Assembly (NCBI GenBank): GCA_964538065.1
Contig: CAZIDG010000003.1
Location: 1 to 64,000 of the forward strand
Direction: 5' to 3'
Source of the DNA: G963664225 sp964538065
Lineage (GTDB): Bacteria > Verrucomicrobiota > Verrucomicrobiia > Limisphaerales > UBA1319
Length of the DNA stretch: 64,000 nucleotides
Part shown: one piece after another, positions 44,061 through 53,529 of the stretch
How positions within the stretch are numbered: position 1 is the stretch's first letter
Layout: the number at the start of each line of letters is the position of its first letter
Program-made: the position numbers and the translations under genes
Notes under the pieces: generated by a model
What the model was told of the DNA's origin: nothing
Seen by the model: the letters and a program-made list of their open reading frames with translations, nothing else
Database searches by the model: none

Positions 44061-44977
44061 TCAAAACGCACACGCGGATCGATCCATGCGTGTGCCAAAT
44101 CCACCAAGAGGTTGAGCAATACGAGCAGCAGGGCGTACACGATGACCAACCCCACCACCATCGGGTAATCCCGGTTGAGCGAGCTGTTCACCATGAACAC
44201 ACCGATGCCCGGGATCTGGAAGATGTTTTCGACCACAAACGATCCTGTGAGCAAATCGGCGAGTAGGGGGCCTGAATAGGACACCACTGGCAGGACGGCC
44301 AGCGGAAACGCATGCTTCCAAAGCACCGCGGCTTCGCTCAATCCCTTGGCCCGTGCCGTGGTGATGAATGGTTCCTGGAGCACGGTGCTCATGCCCTCGC
44401 GCATCAGGCGGGCGATCTTGCCGGCGAAATGAAGACCCAGCGCGATGGTCGGCAGAACCACGTGCATCGGGCTTTCCCACAAGGCCACCGGGAACCAGCG
44501 CCAATGGACTGCAAAGAGCATGACCAGGAACGGCCCCACCACAAAGCCAGGCACGCACACGGCCAGCAGCGCCGTGATGCTCCCGGCATGATCAAGCCAC
44601 GTTCCCCGATGCGCCGCCGTGTAAAATCCGAGCGGAATGCCCACCCCGATCGCAAACCCAAAGGCCAGCACGCCCAATGTGAGCGAGACGGGCAGCCCCT
44701 GTAGAATCACATCCGTCACGGTGTGATTGCGGAACTTGAGCGAGGGGCCGAAATCTCCTCGAACCATTCCCGCCAGGAAACGGCCATACTGTTTCAGGAG
44801 CGGTTCATCGAGGTGATACTTTGCCTTGAGGCTGCGCTCGATCTCCGGCGATGCCGGCTTGCGTTCCTTGTCGAAAGGCCCCCCCGGCGCGATGCGCACC
44901 AGCATGAAGGCCACGAAGCTGATCACCAGCATGAGTGGGATCAGCATCGAAACCCGTTTGAGAAAATACCGGAGCAT
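44057..44977 (-). CDS. peptide/oligosaccharide ABC transporter permease, DppB/OppB type
   Basis: 306 residues, starting MLRYFLKRVSMLIPLMLVIS, typical for DppB. The periplasmic segment has APGGPFDKERK and YGRFLAGMVRGDFGPSLK; the EAA loop contains TARAKGLSEAAVLWKHAFPL. Six membrane segments. It pairs with the DppC-like permease. Immediately upstream lies a sugar isomerase, so the substrate may be a sugar-containing oligomer rather than a peptide. Confidence 0.9.
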   Translation of the reverse strand: MLRYFLKRVSMLIPLMLVISFVAFMLVRIAPGGPFDKERKPASPEIERSLKAKYHLDEPLLKQYGRFLAGMVRGDFGPSLKFRNHTVTDVILQGLPVSLTLGVLAFGFAIGVGIPLGFYTAAHRGTWLDHAGSITALLAVCVPGFVVGPFLVMLFAVHWRWFPVALWESPMHVVLPTIALGLHFAGKIARLMREGMSTVLQEPFITTARAKGLSEAAVLWKHAFPLAVLPVVSYSGPLLADLLTGSFVVENIFQIPGIGVFMVNSSLNRDYPMVVGLVIVYALLLVLLNLLVDLAHAWIDPRVRFE

Positions 44978-44998
44978 GAACCGTCTTTCGCGCAGGCA

Positions 44999-45904
44999 TC
45001 AGCCCTGGGCCTCGTTGCGACGCGACTCCGGCTTCAAGCTGTCCAGCAGCGCCACCAAACGCCGGCCGTATTCGACATAGGTCTCGTATTGGGCTTCCTC
45101 GGAGGATGTGACCGCCGCATCGTGGAAAACCACCGCCAGGTGCGGTTCGATGCTGATGCCCGCGTTGTAGCCGCGGCCCAGCAGGTCCTGGAGGATCCGG
45201 CGCACCTGGCCCTGGCCCTCGCCCGGATAGGTGTAATCGACGTCGTTGCGCGCGGGATTCCAGTTGCCGTCCTTCACATGGATATGGGCGATGAAGTCGC
45301 GGACGTGAGAGTAAAACTCCCAGGCATCCTGGCGCGGCCACGGCTTGGGCTTGGTGCGATCGGCGTTGAACACCGGGTTGCCCGTGTCGAACACCACCTT
45401 CAATCCCGGCACGTTCTCAAGCAGCTTGAGCATGAACGGCCAGCCCATGCCGCCGTAGTTCATGCAGTTTTCGTGCACGGGTTGAATCCCCGCGCTCAGG
45501 AACCGTTTGGTGAGCTCGCGCATCCGGCGAAAGCGCTCTTCTTCCATCTGGTCTTCCTCGTCGCGGATGGCGTAGCTCATGATGCGGATGAACCTGGTGC
45601 CCAGGCGCTGCATCCGGGCGATGGCGCGCTCGGCCTCCTCCAGCGATGGGCCGAACGGCTGATCGATCTTCTTGGCCCAGTTGCCAATGGTCGATCCAAA
45701 ACAATACACCCTCACGCCGGCCTGCCCCAGCTTTTCGGCCACGATGTCAAAAGCGGCGTCGGGCACGTCGTGGATGTTGCCCTTGGGAAAACCGGGCACT
45801 TCCACGTTGCGCGCCTCGATGTCGCGCCAGCCCAGGGTCTTGGTGGCCCGGATCTGGGTCTCGATGCCCGCCCCCGCCTCGTCCGCAATGCCTGTGAGTA
45901 TCAT
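44999..45904 (-). CDS. TIM-barrel sugar phosphate isomerase/epimerase
   Basis: 301 residues of the xylose-isomerase-like AP endonuclease-2 family: LTGIADEAGAGIETQIRATK, RFIRIMSYAI, PVHENCMNYGG (metal-type Glu/Asn), VVFDTGNPV and IAHIHVKDGNW carry the usual His/Glu/Asp metal ligands. No signal peptide, so cytoplasmic. It lies six bases after the upstream Gfo/Idh stop and 21 bases before the permeases, suggesting a pathway that takes up and isomerises a sugar derivative. Confidence 0.9.
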   Translation of the reverse strand: MILTGIADEAGAGIETQIRATKTLGWRDIEARNVEVPGFPKGNIHDVPDAAFDIVAEKLGQAGVRVYCFGSTIGNWAKKIDQPFGPSLEEAERAIARMQRLGTRFIRIMSYAIRDEEDQMEEERFRRMRELTKRFLSAGIQPVHENCMNYGGMGWPFMLKLLENVPGLKVVFDTGNPVFNADRTKPKPWPRQDAWEFYSHVRDFIAHIHVKDGNWNPARNDVDYTYPGEGQGQVRRILQDLLGRGYNAGISIEPHLAVVFHDAAVTSSEEAQYETYVEYGRRLVALLDSLKPESRRNEAQG

Positions 45905-45910
45905 ATGCGT

Positions 45911-47059
45911 TTAACGGAATGACTTGGAGAAATCCTCGCCCGCGGTCGCCACCGTCTTTTTCTCGAATTTCGACTCGGCAATGAGCTGCTGCAATTTCTT
46001 CTCGTAGGCGGCGCTGTCCAGCGGCATCTGAATGGTCTGCCCCATGAGCGAGGAGTACAGAATCGTGTTGGCCAGTTCCACCGAATGGATCCCCTCGGAG
46101 GCGGGCGCTATCAGGGGCGACTGGTCGAGTATGGCATCGACAAAGTTCTGGGTGATCGTGTGGTGCTGGGCGCCGGTGGCCTCAAACGGCACCTCGATGT
46201 TCCATGTCTCAGGCCGGGCGAAACCGCCCTTGGCGGTGCGGCTGAACTCAAGCATCGATTCCTCATTGCGCGTGAAGGTGATGCGGTTGTTTTCCAGCAC
46301 GAGCCTGCCGCGCTCGCCCACGATTTCCAGCCGGTTCGTCCCCGGCGCTTCTCCGGTGGAGGTGATGAAAACGCCGGTTGCGCCATTCGCAAATTCCAGA
46401 TAGGCCGTCACCTGGTCTTCGACCTCGATGTTGTGATACTGGCCCAATTGGCAGAAGCCGCGCACCTTGGTGGGGCATCCGCAGAGCCAGGTCAGCAGAT
46501 CGAGATTGTGCGGACACTGGTTCAAGAGCACGCCGCCGCCTTCCCCCTTCCATGTGGCCCGCCAGCCGCCGCTGGCATAATAAGCTTCAGTCCGGTACCA
46601 GTCGGTGATGATCCAGTTTACCCGCGTGAACTCACCCAATTCGCCGGAGGCGATGATCTTCTTGAGCTTGGCGTACTTGGGATCGGTCCGCATCTGGAAC
46701 ATGGCGGCGAAGATCTGCTTCGGATCCTTGTGCGCGGCCAGCAAGCGCTCGCAATCGGCCTTGTGGACCGAAATCGGTTTTTCCACCAGCACATGCAGGC
46801 CGGTCTTGAGCGCCTCGATGCCCAGGCTGGTGTGCAGATAGTGGGGCGTGGCGATGATCACCGCGTCGCACAGGCCGGAGTGGATCAAATCCTCGCCCCG
46901 CTCGAATGCCTTGAGCTGGGGATAGCGGGCAAGGTTGGCCGCAAAGGCATCGCTGACCGCCGTCAATTCGCAGCGGGTCACCTTCTTGTTCAGCAGATAG
47001 TCCGCGTGAAAGCGGCCCATGTTGCCCATCCCAATGATACCTATGCGCACGTTCTTCAT
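45911..47059 (-). CDS. Gfo/Idh/MocA family oxidoreductase (cytoplasmic)
   Basis: 382 residues. Rossmann motif IGIIGMGNMGRFH at the N-terminus, EKPISVHKADC around residue 100 (with the catalytic Lys), and a C-terminal alpha/beta domain with GGGVLLNQCPHNLDLLTWLCG, where the conserved His/Asp pair of the family sits. No export signal. First gene of the run of isomerase, permeases, helicase and beta-helix protein. It probably oxidises a sugar or inositol-like compound with NAD(P). Confidence 0.92.
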   Translation of the reverse strand: MKNVRIGIIGMGNMGRFHADYLLNKKVTRCELTAVSDAFAANLARYPQLKAFERGEDLIHSGLCDAVIIATPHYLHTSLGIEALKTGLHVLVEKPISVHKADCERLLAAHKDPKQIFAAMFQMRTDPKYAKLKKIIASGELGEFTRVNWIITDWYRTEAYYASGGWRATWKGEGGGVLLNQCPHNLDLLTWLCGCPTKVRGFCQLGQYHNIEVEDQVTAYLEFANGATGVFITSTGEAPGTNRLEIVGERGRLVLENNRITFTRNEESMLEFSRTAKGGFARPETWNIEVPFEATGAQHHTITQNFVDAILDQSPLIAPASEGIHSVELANTILYSSLMGQTIQMPLDSAAYEKKLQQLIAESKFEKKTVATAGEDFSKSFR

Positions 47060-47270
47060 GGCTCTGTGTTTTGGGTGTATTTTCTACCCGGCACAGTATC
47101 ACCGCCCGCCAAAACTCCACGCAAGCATATTTTCCCCCTGGACCGGCGCATGCCGATGCAATGCGAATGCATGGAAATGCTGAAAACGCTCTTGTTCGCC
47201 CATGGCGCAAACTCGCGATTGATATGGCGCAGCGCCTCCCGGGCTCACGACCCACTCAAAAAAACAGGCG

Positions 47271-48869
47271 TTATTGGATCAAGGCCCGGTAAAACTGGTG
47301 GGCAGTGGGCGTATCTGCATCAATGAATACCCACGGGACCGTTGGAGCCTTGTTGGTGTAAACAGGGGTCCAATCGGTCAGATTGTCTGACTTGAGAATG
47401 ACATAATCGGGACCAGCAATTCCCTGAACTGATGCTGCAAAGTGTCCCCCGCTGATGCCCATCGGAACCAATACGATTTTCGCATTGATCCTAAGGACGA
47501 ATTGAATCCTGGTGCTCATGGCCGGGGTGCCATCGTCGGTCGCGACAACCTCGATGGTGAATGCGCCGACATTGGTGGCGGTGCCGGCCAGCGTCCGTGA
47601 GGCCGGATCGAATGTGAAGTTGGACGGTAATCCGCTCACACCATACGTGAGTGTTTGGTCCGGGTCCTGATCGGCAAAGATATCCGCTGGAATGGTGTAG
47701 CTAAAGGCCGTGTTCACGGAGGCGAATTGATCGGGAATCGCATGGGCTGCTATTGGCGCATGGTTGTTATAGGTGGTTGTCGGGCGGTCGCCGAAGGTTT
47801 CGCTCCAACCCGGCGTTCCCGTCAAATAGTAAACGGTCGCATGGTCATCGCCATCGAAGACTGAAACGCCCACATTGGGAGCATCGCCCGAAAAATATAT
47901 AGCCAGCAGGTTGGTGCAGTTGGAGAAGGCATACTCGCCAATGTTGGTGACGCTGCTGGGTATGGCGACGCTGGGCAGTTGGGAGCAAGAACCGAAAGCA
48001 TGGTTGCCGATTTTGGTGACACTTGTTGGGATGGTCGCGCTGACCAGACTGGAGCAGCCCGAGAACACATAATTTTCAAGGGTGGCGATGCTATTGGGAA
48101 TGATGATGCTGGCCAGACTGGTGCAGGCAGCGAACGCATACTCTCCAATATGGGTGACGCTGTTGGGGATGGTGGCGCTGGTCAACTGCGAACAACCCGA
48201 AAAGGCGAAGTTGCCGATCATGGTGATGCTGCCGGGAAGCATGATGCTCGCCAGCCGGGAGCAGCCCGAGAACACATAGTTGCCGATACTGACAACGCCG
48301 TTACCCAGCGTGATGTTCCTCAGGCTGTAGCAGTTGCTGAACGCGTTGTCACCGATGTGGACGACGCTGTTGGGAACGGTGATGCTGGCCAGTTTACTGC
48401 AATAGTAGAACGCATAGTCACCTATATTGGTGACGCTGTTGCCAATCGTGACACTGACCAGGCTGGAGCAGGTGGAAAATGCATGGCTATCTATATGCCT
48501 GACTCCGTTGGGGATAATGATGTTGGTTATATTGGCGCTGCCAGCAAATCCGTGATCTCCAATGCCGGTGACGGGCAAGCCTTCGATGCTATTGGGGATT
48601 TCCACCGTACCGCCGGTGCCACTGTAGCCGGTGATGATCACCTCCGTGCCTGTGCTCTTGTAGTTAAAGCCGTTGGTGCTTCCTGCTTCTGCCCATGATG
48701 TGCTTCCTGAAAGGATCAGGAGCAAAACAGCAATAAAGCCCCAAAAACGCGAAAAAATGGAACTTGCCTTGTGCTGCCTTTTTAGAGTGGTCCCATCCGC
48801 TTTATTGATTATTGCTGTCAGTTTAAGCAGGCACTTTACGTTGGGTAATTTGGTTTCTGGATTTCTCAT
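47271..48869 (-). CDS. BspA-type leucine-rich-repeat surface protein with cadherin/Ig-like domain
   Basis: 532 residues from the ATG at 48869. A long N-terminal region with a hydrophobic stretch (about 38-62) may be a late signal peptide. About ten 23-residue repeats (about 98-328) follow the pattern S(V/I)T.IG..AF..C..L.SI.IPN, typical of BspA (LRR_5). Next is a putative-Ig/cadherin-like domain (about 365-460, DQDPDQTLTYGVSGLP) and a Verrucomicrobiota-type tail with YRALIQ. Such proteins are often surface adhesins or ligand binders. Confidence 0.83.
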   Translation of the reverse strand: MRNPETKLPNVKCLLKLTAIINKADGTTLKRQHKASSIFSRFWGFIAVLLLILSGSTSWAEAGSTNGFNYKSTGTEVIITGYSGTGGTVEIPNSIEGLPVTGIGDHGFAGSANITNIIIPNGVRHIDSHAFSTCSSLVSVTIGNSVTNIGDYAFYYCSKLASITVPNSVVHIGDNAFSNCYSLRNITLGNGVVSIGNYVFSGCSRLASIMLPGSITMIGNFAFSGCSQLTSATIPNSVTHIGEYAFAACTSLASIIIPNSIATLENYVFSGCSSLVSATIPTSVTKIGNHAFGSCSQLPSVAIPSSVTNIGEYAFSNCTNLLAIYFSGDAPNVGVSVFDGDDHATVYYLTGTPGWSETFGDRPTTTYNNHAPIAAHAIPDQFASVNTAFSYTIPADIFADQDPDQTLTYGVSGLPSNFTFDPASRTLAGTATNVGAFTIEVVATDDGTPAMSTRIQFVLRINAKIVLVPMGISGGHFAASVQGIAGPDYVILKSDNLTDWTPVYTNKAPTVPWVFIDADTPTAHQFYRALIQ

Positions 48870-49156
48870 ATGTTCATATGTTTCGGTTGTTTTTGCCAAA
48901 ACCATTCGGAGAAAAATAGCATTGCACGTGCCAAGGTGTTGTTTATTTGGTGGTTTTGTCATGCTGGGCTGCGGCTGGATTTGTTCGCCGACAAGCTCCA
49001 CAATAACGCATCTTTGAGGGGCAAATGCGCTGCCAATCGAACATGTTATCGTAAGCGGGTGGTTGTGTGGATTGGCATCTTCACAATAGTGGGAGGCCCC
49101 ATCTCTCTTTCATAATGCCTTGAGAACACCATCTTTGAGGTGTATAAAAAAGACCA

Positions 49157-50431
49157 ATGAAACCATTGCCACTTCTTTGTTTGTTGGCGCTCTTGCTTTG
49201 GCCCATGCCTTCTCAGGCGAAAGACCGCGCCGATGCCGCCGCGCGTTTTTCCGAACAGCTTGGAGACAAGATCCTGCCCTACTGGTATGACAAATCGCTC
49301 GATACCAACAACGGCGGCTACCTCCTCGCCGATGATGCGGCAAAGGTTGTCGAACCCGCCACGACCAAGCAACTGGTCACCCAGGCGCGGATGGTCTGGG
49401 GCTTTTCACATGCCTGGCGCAAGGGATTCCGCGACACCCATCGCGATTACCTGGCCGCCGCCGAGAGTGGCTACAAGTTCCTCCAAGACCATTTCAAGGA
49501 TGCCAAGAATGGCGGGTATTACTGGACCACCGACCTCAAGGGCAATCCCATCAACCGCCGCAAGATCCTTTATGGGGAGGCGTTCGTGATCTACGCCTTG
49601 GTGGAATATCATCGGGCCACGGGGGCTCTGACGCCGCTGACCCAGGCCATGAATCTCTACCGCACCCTCCAGGATAAGGCCCACGACGCCAAAAACGGCG
49701 GATGGTACGAACATTTTGAAGAGAATTGGACGCCCATCATGGACCGTGATGCGAATATCGAGGTCGAGGTCGGCGGCTTCAAAAGCGCCAATGCCCATCT
49801 CCACCTCATGGAAGCACTGACCGAGTTGTACGATGTCACGCACGATGCGGATGTGAAAAAGTCGCTCACGGAAGCCTTGAAGATCAATGCCACGTATTTC
49901 TACCCTCTGGATGCCTCGAAATCGTGTTTTCATCGGCAGCCGGATTGGAAGGAGGTTACCGATGCCCGTAGCGCTGGGCTCTCCTATGGTCATAATGTCG
50001 AGTTTGCCTGGCTGATGATCCGTGCCGAGACCGTGCTCAATGTTCCGCTGAGTTGGGCCCATTTCGATGCCCATGTGCAACATGCCTTGAAGTACGGCTA
50101 CGACCAGATGCGTGGCGGGCTTTACTGTCGCGGGGTGGGCAATCAACCGGCCACCGATCGCGACAAGGTCTGGTGGGTTCAGGCCGAGATGCTTGCAGCC
50201 CTGACCGACGGTCTTCTGCATAAGAACAACCGCGATTACCGCCGGGCGCTGGACAAATTGGTGGACTTCATCTTCAAGTACCAGGCCTATCCCCCCAATG
50301 GCATCTGGATGGAGACGGTTTCCGAGGATGGCCGGCACAAGGGCACCGCCCTCGCTCATAATTGGAAGGCCAATTACCACGATGTCCGCGCCATCATCAA
50401 GTTTATCGATGCCTTTGACGAAGGACGGTAA
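49157..50431 (+). CDS. exported N-acylglucosamine 2-epimerase/cellobiose 2-epimerase-like enzyme
   Basis: 424 residues. A signal peptide (about 1-21, ending SQA-KD) precedes an (alpha/alpha)6-barrel of the AGE family. The core resembles cellobiose/mannobiose 2-epimerases: LPYWYDKSLDTNNGGY, RMVWGFSHA, NGGWYEHFEENWTP, LSYGHNVEFAWLM, KVWWVQAEML and LAHNWKANYHD. The histidines in HNVEF and HNWK are expected catalytic residues. AGE enzymes are usually cytoplasmic, so the export signal is unusual; it may act on released oligosaccharides in the periplasm. Confidence 0.85.
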   Translation: MKPLPLLCLLALLLWPMPSQAKDRADAAARFSEQLGDKILPYWYDKSLDTNNGGYLLADDAAKVVEPATTKQLVTQARMVWGFSHAWRKGFRDTHRDYLAAAESGYKFLQDHFKDAKNGGYYWTTDLKGNPINRRKILYGEAFVIYALVEYHRATGALTPLTQAMNLYRTLQDKAHDAKNGGWYEHFEENWTPIMDRDANIEVEVGGFKSANAHLHLMEALTELYDVTHDADVKKSLTEALKINATYFYPLDASKSCFHRQPDWKEVTDARSAGLSYGHNVEFAWLMIRAETVLNVPLSWAHFDAHVQHALKYGYDQMRGGLYCRGVGNQPATDRDKVWWVQAEMLAALTDGLLHKNNRDYRRALDKLVDFIFKYQAYPPNGIWMETVSEDGRHKGTALAHNWKANYHDVRAIIKFIDAFDEGR

Positions 50432-50454
50432 AGGCTGGACTGTATTATTTTCGA

Positions 50455-50492
50455 AAACGCAACGCCCCTGGAGGTCATCCAGGGGCGTGCGT
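50455..50492 (-). terminator. intrinsic terminator of the GspF/PilC gene
   Basis: A 10-bp perfect core stem (50487-50478 with 50472-50463), loop TGACC, is extended by further pairs and followed on the minus strand by GCGTTTTCG. Confidence 0.65.
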
Positions 50493-50516
50493 GTAAAATC
50501 GGTCCGCCAGGGCGGA

Positions 50517-51725
50517 TTAGTTGTTGATGATGTTCGCCAGGTTGAAGATCGGCAGGAACATACAAATCACGATGCCGCCGACCACCACCCCCAGGAACAC
50601 GATCAGCAACGGTTCAATCAAGGAGGTGAGGCCCGCCAGCGTGGTTTCGACTTCTTCATCCAGAAAGTCAGCCACGCGTTCGAGCATGGAATCAATCTTG
50701 CCGGTCTGTTCACCGGCGGTCAGCATGCGGATCACCATGGCGGGGAAGATGGCGTGCTTGCTCAAGGCGGTTGAGATGCTATCGCCTTTTTCAATGTCCG
50801 ATGCCGCAATCTTGATCGCCTTTTCCATCTCGGTGTTGCCGCAGGTTGCGGCCACGATGTTCATGACCTCCAGGATCGGCACACCGCTGCGCACCAGCGA
50901 GGCAAACGTGCGGGTAAATCGCGCCAGGCAGATCTTGTGTGCGATCACGCCGAAGATGGGCAGCTTGATGCGTGTCTTATCCCAAAACTCCCGGCCTTGC
51001 TTGGTCTTGATGAAGGCAAACCAGCCATAGACAATGGCGCCCATGATGGGCAGCACGATCAGCAGGTTGTTCTTGAGAATGTTGCTCAGGGCCATGAGGA
51101 AAAGCGTGGGACCCGGCAGCTTCGCGTTGCCGAAGCTCTTGTAAATATCCGCAAACACCGGCACCACACGCACCAGCAGGAAGATGGTGATGGTGATGGC
51201 AATAAGGGTCACGGCCGTGGGGTACATCATGGCCGATTTGACTTTCTTGCGCAGTCGGGCGGTGGTTTCCAGGTAGGTGGCCAGGCGGGCCAGAATCTCG
51301 GCCAGCAAACCGCCTTTTTCGCCCGCGTCCACCATGCGGACATAAAGCTTGTTAAACGCCTTGGGATGCTTGGTCAGCGCCGCAGAAAAACTGTCACCTG
51401 CCTCCACCCGCGAACAGACGTCGCGGATGATATCGCGCATGACCTTGTTGGTAGCCTGTTCGGCCAGCGCTTGCAGCGATTGCACCATGGCCAGACCGGC
51501 ATCGATCATGGTTGCCAATTGGCGGGTGAAAACCACCAGGTCGGCCAGGGCCACGCGCCCCCCGCTGGTCTTGCCTTGCTTGCCGGTTTTCTCCTGGATG
51601 CTGACTACCAGGAGGTTGCGATTGAGCAACGAGGCGACGGCGGCCTGCTCGGTGCTCGCATCCAACGTGCTCCGATACTCGCGGCCTGAACCCGCCTCTC
51701 TCGCCGTATAGACAAATGTCGGCAT
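50517..51725 (-). CDS. type II secretion/type IV pilus inner-membrane protein (GspF/PilC)
   Basis: 402 residues from the ATG at 51725. MPTFVYTAREA at the N-terminus, then two GspF domains (about 60-190 and 260-390), each with a helical cytoplasmic part, and three hydrophobic segments. FTRQLATMIDAGLAMVQSLQALAEQ and FTRTFASLVRSGVPILEVMNIVAATCGN are the two signature blocks. It would anchor assembly of the pseudopilus or pilus made by pilins such as the one at 13.6-14.4 kb. No GspE or other core gene is nearby. Confidence 0.94.
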   Translation of the reverse strand: MPTFVYTAREAGSGREYRSTLDASTEQAAVASLLNRNLLVVSIQEKTGKQGKTSGGRVALADLVVFTRQLATMIDAGLAMVQSLQALAEQATNKVMRDIIRDVCSRVEAGDSFSAALTKHPKAFNKLYVRMVDAGEKGGLLAEILARLATYLETTARLRKKVKSAMMYPTAVTLIAITITIFLLVRVVPVFADIYKSFGNAKLPGPTLFLMALSNILKNNLLIVLPIMGAIVYGWFAFIKTKQGREFWDKTRIKLPIFGVIAHKICLARFTRTFASLVRSGVPILEVMNIVAATCGNTEMEKAIKIAASDIEKGDSISTALSKHAIFPAMVIRMLTAGEQTGKIDSMLERVADFLDEEVETTLAGLTSLIEPLLIVFLGVVVGGIVICMFLPIFNLANIINN

Positions 51726-52096
51726 ATTGCCACGAACGATAGCAATTATTGGGCCATGAAGCAAGCCGGTATCGGCTCCCCCCTTCGTCCCATGGCCTTT
51801 GCACCCCATAATCTGGGGGCACGAGGCTCCGGATGCCGTGTCTCTCCCTTCCGGACACCTCATTTATAGGGGAAGGGACGTACGAATTGTTCGAAAAGTG
51901 TCCATGAATGAGGCACTTCATCATTCCTCATGTGGGCGAATAGGCCGTCGATGGTCTTCACACTTTCTGACTGGATTGGGGGGGATGGTACGTCTCATTA
52001 ATGGCCGACCGGTATCCTGTTTATGGCAATCAACCTTCCGGTCCACGTAAAACCTGTTGGCCATCCTGAGGTGGTCGTGCTAAAAGCATTTCAAAT
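51726..52096. other. intergenic region, divergent promoters expected
   Basis: 371 bases between two divergently transcribed genes. I see no convincing gene, RNA or strong promoter in it; short ORFs lack a family resemblance. Confidence 0.5.
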
Positions 52097-53011
52097 ATGA
52101 CCCTGCAGACAACCATCACCCGGCGTTCCTTCATGAAAACCATGGCGGCATCCCTTGCAAGTGGGGGCCTTATGCTCCAAACATCCTCCACTCCAGCGAC
52201 ATCCAACGAATCTCAAGGATGGCAGATTGGTTGCTATACGCGCCCCTGGGACAAGCATGACTACCGGGTGGCCTTGGATGGCATGGCCGAGGCTGGCTAT
52301 CAATACGCTGGATTCATGACCACCAACATCAAGGAGTGGGTGATGATCCGCCCTGATCTTGCCCTCGAGGCTGGGGTTGCGATGGGTGAGGAGGCCCGCA
52401 AACGCGGGCTGAAGGTGATTTCCATTTATGGAGGCGATTTTAAGGTCACCGAGTCCGTGGCCAGGGGCATTGAAGGTCTGCGAAGACTTATTGATCACTG
52501 CGGCGTCTGCCGGTGTCCCCACCTCCTCCTCGGAGGCACTACCGATCCCACCCAGCACGATGCCTATTACAAAGTCATCAAGGAGTGCTGCGAGTATGCG
52601 CGCGAAAAAGGGGTGAGCATGAGCATCAAACCACACGGCGGTACCAACGCCAATGGTGCCCAATGCCGCAAAATCATCGAAAGTGTGGGCCACTCCAGCT
52701 TCCGCCTCTGGTACGATCCGGGTAATATTTTCTACTACTCCGAGGGCAGGCTCGACCCCGTGGAGGATAGCGCCACGGTTAACGGGTTGGTCAGCGGCGT
52801 GAGTGTGAAGGATTTTATGCCGCCCAAGGAAGTCCTGATGACACCAGGGCAGGGCAAAGTGGACTTCAAGCGCGTCTTTGAAAATCTCAAAAAAGGCGGA
52901 TTTACCCGCGGACCGCTGGTCGTCGAGTGCCTTGCTCCCGGCGATGTCGCGAAGATCAATGCCGAGGCCAGGAAAGCCCGGCTGTATCTGGAGAAGGTTC
53001 TAACCGTTTAG
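52097..53011 (+). CDS. Tat-exported TIM-barrel sugar phosphate isomerase/epimerase
   Basis: 304 residues with a twin-arginine-like signal TITRRSFMKTMAASLASGG. The barrel has GCYTRPWDKHDYRVALDGMAE, AGYQYAGFM, CRCPHLLLGGTT, MSIKPHGG and GVSVKDFMPP, with the Glu/His metal-binding residues at the usual places. Family members isomerise or epimerise sugars, mainly in the cytoplasm; here export places it outside. Divergent from the GspF gene; the Imm50-like gene begins 26 bases after its stop. Confidence 0.87.
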   Translation: MTLQTTITRRSFMKTMAASLASGGLMLQTSSTPATSNESQGWQIGCYTRPWDKHDYRVALDGMAEAGYQYAGFMTTNIKEWVMIRPDLALEAGVAMGEEARKRGLKVISIYGGDFKVTESVARGIEGLRRLIDHCGVCRCPHLLLGGTTDPTQHDAYYKVIKECCEYAREKGVSMSIKPHGGTNANGAQCRKIIESVGHSSFRLWYDPGNIFYYSEGRLDPVEDSATVNGLVSGVSVKDFMPPKEVLMTPGQGKVDFKRVFENLKKGGFTRGPLVVECLAPGDVAKINAEARKARLYLEKVLTV

Positions 53012-53037
53012 CCCGCAGGGATCCTTTTTTAATCATC

Positions 53038-53529
53038 ATGAGATCAAATAGTGGTACTGTTTACAGTCGCACATTGCCTGATGAAAAAGTGATGGAACGC
53101 ATTCGCGGGGCCGATCTTGTTCAGGCGCAGCTTGGGTGTTGGCCTGATTTTCACGATTTCGAGGTGATATCGATTTCGTTGGAACGTGCACCATGGAATA
53201 ATGGAGACACTTGTGACTTAAGGGCTGTTTTTTACATCTTCAACAATCAGCGTCATGAGTCATCACCCGAACGCAAGCCGGCACATGCCGAATTGTTATT
53301 CCATGATATCGATCAGTTGAAAATATCTGGGTTCAATCACCAGAATCCCATCATCGGTCTTGGCTTGCGATTGACGTTTTGCAAACGACTTCGACGCGAA
53401 CTTCTGCGTGTTCAGTGGGGGGGAACGTGCATGCATCATGAAGTCCTGTTTCGTTGTGAATCCATAACGGTGGTTCGTGTCATGGAAACTGATCCATTCC
53501 TTTTACAGCAAAGACGGTCCTCTCAGTAG
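53038..53529 (+). CDS. Imm50-like immunity protein homologue
   Basis: 163 residues from the ATG at 53038. WPDFHDFEVISISLERAPW is the Imm50 entry motif (WPxFHDxEV), followed by strands with FHDIDQLKISGFNHQNPI. Imm50 proteins neutralise polymorphic toxins; no toxin with a matching C-terminal domain is next to it, so it may be an orphan or have been recruited for another role. It lies just downstream of the Tat TIM-barrel gene and may be transcribed with it. Confidence 0.72.
   Translation: MRSNSGTVYSRTLPDEKVMERIRGADLVQAQLGCWPDFHDFEVISISLERAPWNNGDTCDLRAVFYIFNNQRHESSPERKPAHAELLFHDIDQLKISGFNHQNPIIGLGLRLTFCKRLRRELLRVQWGGTCMHHEVLFRCESITVVRVMETDPFLLQQRRSSQ

Noticed and set aside
47886..48578. Regular 69-bp repeats as a CRISPR array
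   Set aside because: They are coding repeats of the LRR protein in one frame with no unique spacers.
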